Positions 40,107 through 45,493 of a stretch of 45,493 bases of DNA are shown here, piece by piece. The translations under genes were made by a program, and so were the position numbers. The DNA is from DATBLE01 sp046732255 (GTDB lineage Bacteria; Actinomycetota; Thermoleophilia; Gaiellales; Gaiellaceae). Position 1 is the stretch's first letter. Each line of letters starts with the position of its first letter. The stretch covers positions 1-45,493 of the forward strand of contig JBKPMR010000004.1 in the NCBI GenBank assembly GCA_046732255.1. The letters are read 5' to 3'. The notes beneath the pieces are model-generated. The model was not told the DNA's origin. It ran no database searches and saw nothing but the letters and a program-made list of their open reading frames with translations.

Positions 40107-41315
40107 ATGGCGACCGAGGAACCCGCCGCCCAGCGTCCACCCATGGGACGAGCGCAGATCTGGGTGCTCGGGCTCGTACCGGTCGCCCTCCTCGGAGTCG
40201 TCCTCGGCCTCTTCTTCGCACTGGGCGGCACGGGGATCGGCAAGCCTGACGGCGCTCCGCCGCAGGAGGAGCTCTCGATCGAGCGGACGATCTTGCGACC
40301 CGGTGAGATTGAGCTCCACGTTCGCAACAGCGGCCTCGACGCGGTCAAGGTCGCACAGGCGATCGTGAACGACCGCTACGTCTCGTTCACGGGCGCAGCG
40401 GAGCCGATCGGCCATCTCGACACCGCCGACCTCGTCCTCGGGTTCCCATGGATCGGCGGCGAGGCGTACGAGATCTCGCTTCTCCTCTCGACCGGAACGA
40501 CGATCGACACCGCGATCGACGCCGCCGTCGAGACGCCGAAGGCGACGTTCGGCTTCTACGGGTTGATGGCCCTCCTCGGCACGTACGTCGGGATCATCCC
40601 GGTGATGCTCGGTCTCCTCTGGCTTCCGTTCTTCCGTTCGGTCGGCTGGCAGTGGTTCCGGTTCCTGATGGCCGTCACAGTCGGCCTGCTTCTTTTCCTG
40701 GTCATCGAAGCGGTGCTCGAGGGAGTCGAGATCGCCCAGGACTCCGCCCCGGTGTTCGGCGGTGCCCTCCTCGTGTTTGCCGGTGCGCTGCTCGCCTACC
40801 TCGTGCTCAAGGCGACCGACGCCTACCTGAGCGCGAAGGGCCCCACACCCTCCACCGGCTCGCGGGGCTTCGCCGGTGCCAACGTCGCCCTCCTCGTCTC
40901 GATCGGGATCGGACTGCACAACTTGAGCGAGGGACTCGGAATCGGCGCAGCGTACGCGATCGGCGCGGTCGCATTCGGCACGTTCCTGGTCGTCGGCTTC
41001 ACGATTCAGAACGTCACTGAAGGGCTTGCGATCGTCGCCCCGCTCGCACGCGGCAAGCCGTCGATTGCGCGGCTGCTCGGCCTCGGGATGATCGCGGGCG
41101 CGCCGGCAATCCTCGGAGCGTGGCTCGGTTCGATCGCGTTCAACGCGAGCCTGGCGGCGCTCCTCTTCGGAGTTGCCGCAGGCGCGGTCGTGCAGGTGAC
41201 GGAGGTGATCTGGCCCGCGATGCGCGACTCGGCCGGACGCGCGGTCAACTTCCTCTCCGTGGCAGGAATCGCGCTCGGCTTCGGAATCCTCTACGTCACG
41301 AGCCTCTTCACCTAG
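40107..41315 (+). CDS. ZIP-family metal transporter with extracytoplasmic N-terminal domain
   Basis: A 402-residue protein. One N-terminal membrane segment (ALLGVVLGLFFALGG) is followed by a ~100-residue beta-rich outside domain (RPGEIELHVRNSGLDAVKV) and then about eight membrane segments. TM4 has the ZIP metal motif HNLSEG; TM5 has QNVTEG, so the usual His of HNxPEG is Gln. Such proteins move Zn, Fe or Mn. The gene is translationally linked to the oxidase. Its stop overlaps that of the convergent transketolase gene (CTAG at 41312-41315). Confidence 0.9.
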   Translation: MATEEPAAQRPPMGRAQIWVLGLVPVALLGVVLGLFFALGGTGIGKPDGAPPQEELSIERTILRPGEIELHVRNSGLDAVKVAQAIVNDRYVSFTGAAEPIGHLDTADLVLGFPWIGGEAYEISLLLSTGTTIDTAIDAAVETPKATFGFYGLMALLGTYVGIIPVMLGLLWLPFFRSVGWQWFRFLMAVTVGLLLFLVIEAVLEGVEIAQDSAPVFGGALLVFAGALLAYLVLKATDAYLSAKGPTPSTGSRGFAGANVALLVSIGIGLHNLSEGLGIGAAYAIGAVAFGTFLVVGFTIQNVTEGLAIVAPLARGKPSIARLLGLGMIAGAPAILGAWLGSIAFNASLAALLFGVAAGAVVQVTEVIWPAMRDSAGRAVNFLSVAGIALGFGILYVTSLFT

Positions 41316-42265
41316 ACCCGGATGCGAAAGGCGTCGATCGAACCGCGGATCCCGACGGGGTCGAGGCCGTGCAGCGTGCGGTGCTCGGGACCAGTGCCGT
41401 AGCGGCGCAGCTCCTCGTTGGCGACGCCGAGGGCGAGCAGGCGGTGCGGGCGGTCGACGAGCGCGGCCGCAATCTCGGCCGCCGACGTGCCGGCCAGGTA
41501 GGGCTCGACGAGGACGATGTCCATGCCGGTGAGCGCCGCACGCAGCCCCGCAGCGTCGAACGGCCGTACGGTCGAGACGTACGCAACCGTCACGTCGAGA
41601 TCGTCCGTCGCTGCGAGCACCTGGTGGAGCGTGGGACCGACCGCCAGAACCAGCAGCGCCGACTCGCTGCCTCGGCGCACGACGACGAGATCGTCGCCGT
41701 CCATCGGTAGCGCGTTGACCTCCTCCGACAGCCGTACGTAGACGTTGTCGTCTCCCGCAGCCGCCCGGCGGACACAGCGGGCGACCTCGGCCGGATGGCC
41801 GGGCACGCGAATCGTCCAGCCGGGCAACGCGCGCAGCAACGCGACGTCCGCGGGCGCCTGGTGGGTGCGACCGGACCGGGCGCCGTCGTATGACGCCCCC
41901 GTGCTGACAAGCACCGCGCCGACCCCCTGGTGGACGAGGTCCAGCTTGACCTGTTCGAACGGCCGCTCGACGAGGAACGGCGCGTACGAGTGGACGATCG
42001 GGCGTAGCCCTTCCAACGCCAGCCCGGCTGCCACGCCGATCATCAGCTGCTCGCGAATGCCGACGTTGAACAGTCGCGGGTGCGGCCGGAGCTCGCCCGC
42101 ACCGATCTCGGCGAGGACGACCGCGACCCGCGGGTCCTCGTCGAGCAGCTCCGCCGCAACCTCGTAGAAGCGGCTCCGCATGGTGACGCCTTCGGCGTCA
42201 CGACATCGCCTCGCACCAACGTCGACAGCTGCGCTGTCACGTTTCTGCTCGGCTTCGTCTCTCAT
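41312..42265 (-). CDS. Transketolase-like C-terminal subunit (split transketolase)
   Basis: About 317 residues with the pyrimidine-binding domain (VVLAEIGAGELRPHPRLFNVGIREQLMIGVAAGLALEGLRPIVHSY) and the transketolase C-terminal domain (LVLAVGPTLHQVLAA onward). It pairs with the N-terminal subunit encoded directly upstream; together they would transfer two-carbon ketol units using TPP. ATG 42265 overlaps the stop of the N-subunit gene (ATGA) and lies in repeat element C; a second ATG at 42181, after the element, gives a more typical start (MRSRFYEVAAELL). Which is used decides whether the repeat is translated. Confidence 0.88.
   Translation of the reverse strand: MRDEAEQKRDSAAVDVGARRCRDAEGVTMRSRFYEVAAELLDEDPRVAVVLAEIGAGELRPHPRLFNVGIREQLMIGVAAGLALEGLRPIVHSYAPFLVERPFEQVKLDLVHQGVGAVLVSTGASYDGARSGRTHQAPADVALLRALPGWTIRVPGHPAEVARCVRRAAAGDDNVYVRLSEEVNALPMDGDDLVVVRRGSESALLVLAVGPTLHQVLAATDDLDVTVAYVSTVRPFDAAGLRAALTGMDIVLVEPYLAGTSAAEIAAALVDRPHRLLALGVANEELRRYGTGPEHRTLHGLDPVGIRGSIDAFRIRV
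42184..42264 (-). repeat. Translated interspersed element C, copy 2
   Basis: About 81 bases related to 18859-18930, again starting at a TGA stop and again ending in the hairpin TGACGCC-TTC-GGCGTCA. It has an extra hairpin GACAGC-TGC-GCTGTC in the middle. The in-frame peptide is MRDEAEQKRDS...GARRCRDAEGV, three residues longer than that of copy 1 but with the same ends. Confidence 0.8.
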
Positions 42266-42948
42266 TCGCGAACCTCCGCCACGACGACATCCGGCCGGTC
42301 GCGTCCGTTCTCGACCAGCGCCCGCTCGAATGCGTCGTGGTCCCGCCCGTCGACGCGGACTGCACTCCAGCCTTCGAGCTCGAAGCGGCGCTCCACCCCA
42401 CCCGGCCACCCGTGCGTCGAGGAGCCGTTGTCGACGACGACTACGGTGAGCCGCCCCAGTCCCAGCCGTCCGGCAAGCTGTACCGCCTCGAAGTTGCTCC
42501 CCTCCTCGAGCTCCGCGTCGCCGACGAGACAGACGACGCGCGGGCCGTCGGCGCTGCGCGCGTCCAGGGCGAGGGCGACGCCGACCGCGATCGGCAGACC
42601 GTGTCCGAGTGAGCCGCTCGAGATCTCGACTCCGGGGACGAGCAGGCGATCCGGGTGGTAGCCAAGCCGGGAGCCCATACTCCCGAAGCCGGCGAGCGAG
42701 CTGATCGGGATGAACCCCTTGGCGACGAGCACGGCGTAGTAGGCCGCGGGCCCGTGACCCTTGGAGAGAAGGAAGCGGTCGCGCTCGGGGTCGTCGGGCT
42801 CACGCGGATCGACACGCAGCACGCGGTCGTACAGCACCCACAGCACGTCGAGCGTCGAGAACGAGCTCTGGTCGTGCTTCTCGTCCCCTGTCAGCAGCGT
42901 GAGCAGACCGGGGAGATCGTCGTAGCCGAGCGTCGTCGATGTGGTCAC
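42262..42948 (-). CDS. Transketolase-like N-terminal (TPP-binding) subunit
   Basis: A 228-residue subunit with the TPP pyrophosphate-binding motif GDAELEEGSNFEAVQLAGRLGLGRLTVVVVDN and FLLSKGHGPAAYYAVL plus GSLGHGLPIAVGVALA, all typical of the transketolase N-domain. It is shorter than a standard single-chain enzyme because the rest is in the next gene. Split transketolases are common in actinobacteria and archaea; some act on unusual sugars. GTG 42948 is the start, divergent from soxR with 38 bases between. Confidence 0.92.
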   Translation of the reverse strand: MTTSTTLGYDDLPGLLTLLTGDEKHDQSSFSTLDVLWVLYDRVLRVDPREPDDPERDRFLLSKGHGPAAYYAVLVAKGFIPISSLAGFGSMGSRLGYHPDRLLVPGVEISSGSLGHGLPIAVGVALALDARSADGPRVVCLVGDAELEEGSNFEAVQLAGRLGLGRLTVVVVDNGSSTHGWPGGVERRFELEGWSAVRVDGRDHDAFERALVENGRDRPDVVVAEVRE

Positions 42949-42966
42949 GCCGGCCAGCGTAGAACT

Positions 42967-42990
42967 TCAACTAATGTTTAAGTCAAGTGG
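42967..42990. promoter_or_regulatory. Candidate SoxR operator/promoter
   Basis: An AT-rich dyad in the transketolase-soxR gap: ACTTCAACT and AAGTCAAG arms separated by TAATGTTT. The imperfect symmetry and length resemble MerR-family operators, which lie between the -35 and -10. The soxR GTG at 42987 is at the edge of the dyad, so the transcript would be leaderless or nearly so. Confidence 0.4.
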
Positions 42991-43514
42991 CTCGCGAGCT
43001 GACGATCGGAGAGCTGTCTTCACGCAGCGGGGTGGCCGCCTCGGCGCTCCGCTTCTACGAGCGGCAGGGGTTGATCGAATCCCGACGGACCGAGGGCAAC
43101 CAGCGTCGCTATCCGACCGTGACTCTTCGCCGGGTCGCGCTGATCCAGGCCGGCAAAGCGGCCGGAATCCCGCTGGAACGGATCCGAATGGCTCTCGGCA
43201 CCCTCCCCGCCGGCAAACAGCCGACGAAGCGCGACTGGGAGCGACTCTCACGCTCGTGGCGCAGCGAGCTGGACGATCGGATCACGACGCTCGAGGCGAT
43301 TCGCGGACGGCTGACGACCTGCATCGGCTGCGGCTGCCTGTCGTTGAAGACGTGCGGGCTGCTGAACCCGGGCGACGAGGCCGCCGCAGCCGGGCCCGGC
43401 GCGCACTACTTCGTCAGCCGACGCCCGCGAGCAGGAACGCGCGCTGCTCCTGGAGCATCTCCCGCGCGATCACGAGCCGCTGGATCTCGTTTGTCCCCTC
43501 GTACAGCTGCGTGA
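42987..43514 (+). CDS. soxR: SoxR-type MerR regulator with [2Fe-2S] cysteines
   Basis: A redox-sensing activator of the MerR family. ELTIGELSSRSGVAASALRFYERQGLI is the winged helix-turn-helix; the dimer helix follows; C112, C115, C117 and C123 (CIGCGCLSLKTC) are the SoxR cluster ligands, followed by LLNPGDEA. Redox-cycling drugs or superoxide oxidise the cluster and activate transcription. Typical SoxR proteins end near residue 150, whereas this frame runs to 175 and overlaps the convergent acyl-CoA dehydrogenase gene by about 100 bases. In actinobacteria, SoxR often controls a few oxidoreductases and exporters; targets here are not evident. Confidence 0.93.
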   Translation: MARELTIGELSSRSGVAASALRFYERQGLIESRRTEGNQRRYPTVTLRRVALIQAGKAAGIPLERIRMALGTLPAGKQPTKRDWERLSRSWRSELDDRITTLEAIRGRLTTCIGCGCLSLKTCGLLNPGDEAAAAGPGAHYFVSRRPRAGTRAAPGASPARSRAAGSRLSPRTAA

Positions 43515-44592
43515 TCTTGGCGTCCCGCATCATGCGCTCGACCGGGTACTCCTTGATGTAGCCGTAGCCGCCGAGGATCTGCACCGCCTCCGTCGTCACT
43601 TCCATGGCGACGTCGGTGCAGTAGAGCTTCGCCATCGCCGACGGCTTCGTCAGCTCCTCGTCGCCGGCGCCCTCGTCGACCATCTGCCCGAAGCGGTAGA
43701 GCAGTCCGCGGGCGGCCTCGCACGTGGTCTCCATGTCCGCCAGCTTCGCCGCGATCAGCTGGTGCTGAGCGATCGGCTTGCCCATCGTCTCGCGCGTCTT
43801 CGCGTACTCGAGTGCGTAGTCGGTGGCGCCCTGGGCGATGCCGAGCCCCTGGGCGGCGATACCCGGTCGCGAGCGGTCGAGGATCCGCATCGCGATCTTG
43901 AACCCTTCGCCCTCCTCGCCGAGCAGGTTCTCGGCCGGAACGCGGCAGCCGTCGAAGACGAGCTCGCCGGTGGTCGAGCCGGCGATCCCCATCTTGGGCT
44001 CGAGTCTGGCGACCTCGAACCCAGGCGCGTCGGATTCGACCACGAACGCCGAGATCCCGGCATGGCCGGCCGCCGGATCCGTCTTCGCGAAGACCGTGTA
44101 TAGGTTCGCGACGCCCGCGTTGGTGATGAAGCGCTTGCTGCCGTCGAGGACGTACTCGCCGTCCCGCCGCGCGGTCGTCCGCATCGCCGCCGAATCCGAG
44201 CCCGAGCCTGATTCCGTGAGCGCGTACGCGCAGAGCCACTCGCCGGAGGCGAGCCGGGGCAGATACCGCTCCTGCTGCTCCCGCCGGCCGGCGAGCTTCA
44301 GGCCCAGCGACCCGAGCTCCTGCACGGCAAGGATCAGACCGCTCGTCGCGCAGACCTTCGAAACCTCCTCGATCGCGACGAGCGCCATCAGCGTCCCGGT
44401 GCCGGTCCCACCCCACTCCTCGTCGAAGAACAGCCCGAAGAGCCCGTGCTCGCGGAACAGCTCGACGACGTCCCACGGAAACTCGTGGCTCTCGTCGATC
44501 TCGGCCGCGCGCGGGGCGATCCGCTCCCGCGCGAGCGAGCGGACGAGCTCCCGAAGCTCGCGCTGCTCGTCGCTGAGCACATCCCACGGCAC
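43414..44592 (-). CDS. Acyl-CoA dehydrogenase
   Basis: A 392-residue FAD enzyme. LSDEQRELRELVRSLARE begins the helical domain, AYALTESGSGSDSAAM is the FAD/substrate strand, RETMGKPIAQHQLIAAKLADMET and ILGGYGYIKEYPVERMMRDAKITQLYEGTNEIQRLVIAREML complete the family pattern, with the catalytic Glu in LYEGTNE. It probably acts on short or branched acyl-CoA. GTG 44592 lies 10 bases after the VOC gene, so both are likely one transcript. Its 3' end overlaps the soxR frame. Confidence 0.93.
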   Translation of the reverse strand: MPWDVLSDEQRELRELVRSLARERIAPRAAEIDESHEFPWDVVELFREHGLFGLFFDEEWGGTGTGTLMALVAIEEVSKVCATSGLILAVQELGSLGLKLAGRREQQERYLPRLASGEWLCAYALTESGSGSDSAAMRTTARRDGEYVLDGSKRFITNAGVANLYTVFAKTDPAAGHAGISAFVVESDAPGFEVARLEPKMGIAGSTTGELVFDGCRVPAENLLGEEGEGFKIAMRILDRSRPGIAAQGLGIAQGATDYALEYAKTRETMGKPIAQHQLIAAKLADMETTCEAARGLLYRFGQMVDEGAGDEELTKPSAMAKLYCTDVAMEVTTEAVQILGGYGYIKEYPVERMMRDAKITQLYEGTNEIQRLVIAREMLQEQRAFLLAGVG

Positions 44593-44602
44593 CGACCCGA
44601 GT

Positions 44603-45337
44603 CTAGTTCCGGTCGTGGAAGACGGCTTCGACGTTGTGCCCGTCAGGATCGAGCACGTACGCGCCGTAGTAGCCGGGGTGGTACTGCGGCCGCTCTCCGG
44701 GGACGCCGTTGTCGCGGTACCCCGCCGCCAGCGCGACGCGGTGGAACTCACGCACCGCCTCGTCGTCCACGACCGGGAATGCAAGATGGACGTTCGCAGT
44801 CGGCTCGTCGCCCGAGACGAACGAGCATGAGGCGCCGTTACCCCGGTAGCCGACCCAGTCGGGATCGTCTTTCCGCAGCTGGAAGCCAAGCACCGGGGCG
44901 ATGGTCGAGTAGAACTGCTTCGAGTCCGCGACCGAGCGCACCCGCAGCCAGACATGGTCGATCACGCCTTCGTCCTCGCGGACGTCGTTGTGGTGGACGG
45001 CCTCGATGCTGTTTCCGTCCGGGTCGAAGACGAAGGCGCCGTAGTAGTCCGGCCGGTACTGCGGCCGCAGACCCGGGGCACCATCATCGGGATGGCCTGC
45101 GTCGACGAGCGTCCGCCAGAACGCGTCCACGTGGTCGCGGGAAGGTGCGGCGAACCCGACGTGCAGCCTGCGGGTGAGCGGCGCTCCCTGGTACATCGAG
45201 AAGTCGTTCCACTCGAGTCCGTGCTCGTCCCCGAACGGTGTCCCGGTGAAGTCGAGCGTCCGGAAGACGAGGTCGTAGAAGTCCTTCGACCGGGCGAGCT
45301 CCGAGACCCGGAGGGTGACGTGGTCGAACACGCTCAA
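44603..45337 (-). CDS. VOC-family protein with two tandem domains (glyoxalase/dioxygenase fold)
   Basis: A 244-residue protein with two related halves: FDHVTLRVSELARSKDFYDLVF...YYGAFVFDPDGNSIEAVHHN and IDHVWLRVRSVADSKQFYSTIA...YYGAYVLDPDGHNVEAVFHD. Each half has the H at the start and the E of (N/H)xxEAV that bind metal in glyoxalases and extradiol dioxygenases. The strongly repeated ends suggest internal duplication. Substrate unknown. Start TTG 45337 or GTG 45331. Confidence 0.88.
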   Translation of the reverse strand: MSVFDHVTLRVSELARSKDFYDLVFRTLDFTGTPFGDEHGLEWNDFSMYQGAPLTRRLHVGFAAPSRDHVDAFWRTLVDAGHPDDGAPGLRPQYRPDYYGAFVFDPDGNSIEAVHHNDVREDEGVIDHVWLRVRSVADSKQFYSTIAPVLGFQLRKDDPDWVGYRGNGASCSFVSGDEPTANVHLAFPVVDDEAVREFHRVALAAGYRDNGVPGERPQYHPGYYGAYVLDPDGHNVEAVFHDRN

Positions 45338-45356
45338 AGACTAGGCACCGCACTAG

Positions 45357-45446
45357 ATGGCTGACCGGAAAAGATCGTCTGCTCCGGTGCGGGAGCTGGT
45401 CCCTCTGGGGCGTGCGCCGAGCCCGGCACCGCTACTGAACAAGTAA
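45357..45446 (+). other. Possible small ORF of 29 codons
   Basis: ATG 45357 to TAA 45446 gives a short basic and Pro-rich peptide. It overlaps half of a long hairpin. There is no family and no strong ribosome binding site, so coding is doubtful. Confidence 0.15.
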
Positions 45447-45464
45447 CGGTGACGGGCTCGGCGC
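45414..45464. repeat. Long imperfect hairpin near the right edge
   Basis: Arms of 23 bases (45414-45436 and 45442-45464; GCGCCGAGCCCG pairs with CGGGCTCGGCGC at the base) match at 21 positions around a GAACA loop. It may be a terminator or REP-like element for a gene beyond the edge. The remaining ~30 bases to the end show nothing further. Confidence 0.75.
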
Positions 45465-45493
45465 GCGAAGCGGACGCGCCGGTGGAGCGGCCA

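Noticed and set aside
41312..41315. Shared CTAG stop overlaps (also 3002-3005) and CTAG next to several palindromes as a specific insertion target
   Set aside because: CTAG arises naturally when TAG stops converge or follow C, and the palindromes are at gene ends; the number of cases is too small to separate from that.
1..45493. tRNA, rRNA or tmRNA genes
   Set aside because: No cloverleaf, GGTTCGA-type T-loop with acceptor stem, or rRNA signature was seen in any intergenic stretch.

Overview
The window is very GC-rich DNA with dense, short-spaced genes, many GTG starts and an actinobacterial gene repertoire: an F420-type luciferase-like oxidoreductase, SoxR, Nei2-type glycosylase, Lhr helicase, MeaB and several acyl-CoA enzymes. 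I infer an Actinomycetota chromosome, perhaps class Thermoleophilia, from overall gene character only. No rRNA, tRNA, CRISPR array, prophage or transposase gene was seen. The left edge cuts a biotin carboxylase gene and the right edge lies just past a long hairpin, so this may be a whole contig.

Layout. 1-3.0 kb (+): acyl-CoA carboxylase alpha subunit (3' part), GNAT acetyltransferase, methyltransferase. 3.0-4.5 kb (-): SCP2-like protein and an MFS exporter. 4.6-8.8 kb (+): leucyl aminopeptidase, acyl-CoA dehydrogenase and a CstB-like persulfide dioxygenase-rhodanese. 8.8-17.6 kb (-): a co-directional run hisC, MFS, meaB, ilvA, alpha/beta hydrolase lipoprotein, cyclase-ATPase-TPR protein. 17.7 kb (+): Lon-substrate-binding-domain protein. 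18.4-24.3 kb (-): hypothetical, small helical protein, ParA, an FtsZ with a long N-terminal extension, gamma-glutamyltransferase, GNAT. 24.5-31.8 kb (-): cupin, Lhr helicase with an SOS box, GFA protein, LLM oxidoreductase, Nei. 31.8-36.2 kb: small secreted proteins, a truncated LuxR-type ATPase, HhH-GPD protein, and a divergent pair of HIT-superfamily proteins. 36.2-41.3 kb: a metal-homeostasis block with mntR, mntH and a methyltransferase on one side, and a two-domain multicopper oxidase plus a ZIP transporter on the other, sharing one short AT-rich regulatory region. 41.3-45.3 kb: split transketolase, SoxR, acyl-CoA dehydrogenase and a two-domain VOC protein.

Genes that probably work together. 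MeaB and threonine deaminase overlap, and a biotin-dependent carboxylase lies in the same window, which fits threonine to 2-oxobutyrate to propionyl-CoA to methylmalonyl-CoA to succinyl-CoA. MntR-MntH and MCO-ZIP probably form one metal-responsive regulon. ParA and the unusual FtsZ overlap and are likely co-translated.

The most distinctive content is a set of small repeats placed at gene edges. (i) An identical 26-bp hairpin core lies just upstream of three start codons. (ii) Two copies of a 61-bp inverted-repeat element abut stop codons at convergent gene ends. (iii) Two copies of a 72/81-bp element sit exactly at stop/start junctions and can encode the N-terminus of the downstream protein. 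(iv) Perfect palindromes with 3-base loops occur at or inside coding sequences (pepA, an acyl-CoA dehydrogenase, lhr). (v) A 164-bp MITE-like element has duplicated a TAA stop codon. (vi) A mosaic REP-like cluster lies upstream of the persulfide dioxygenase gene.
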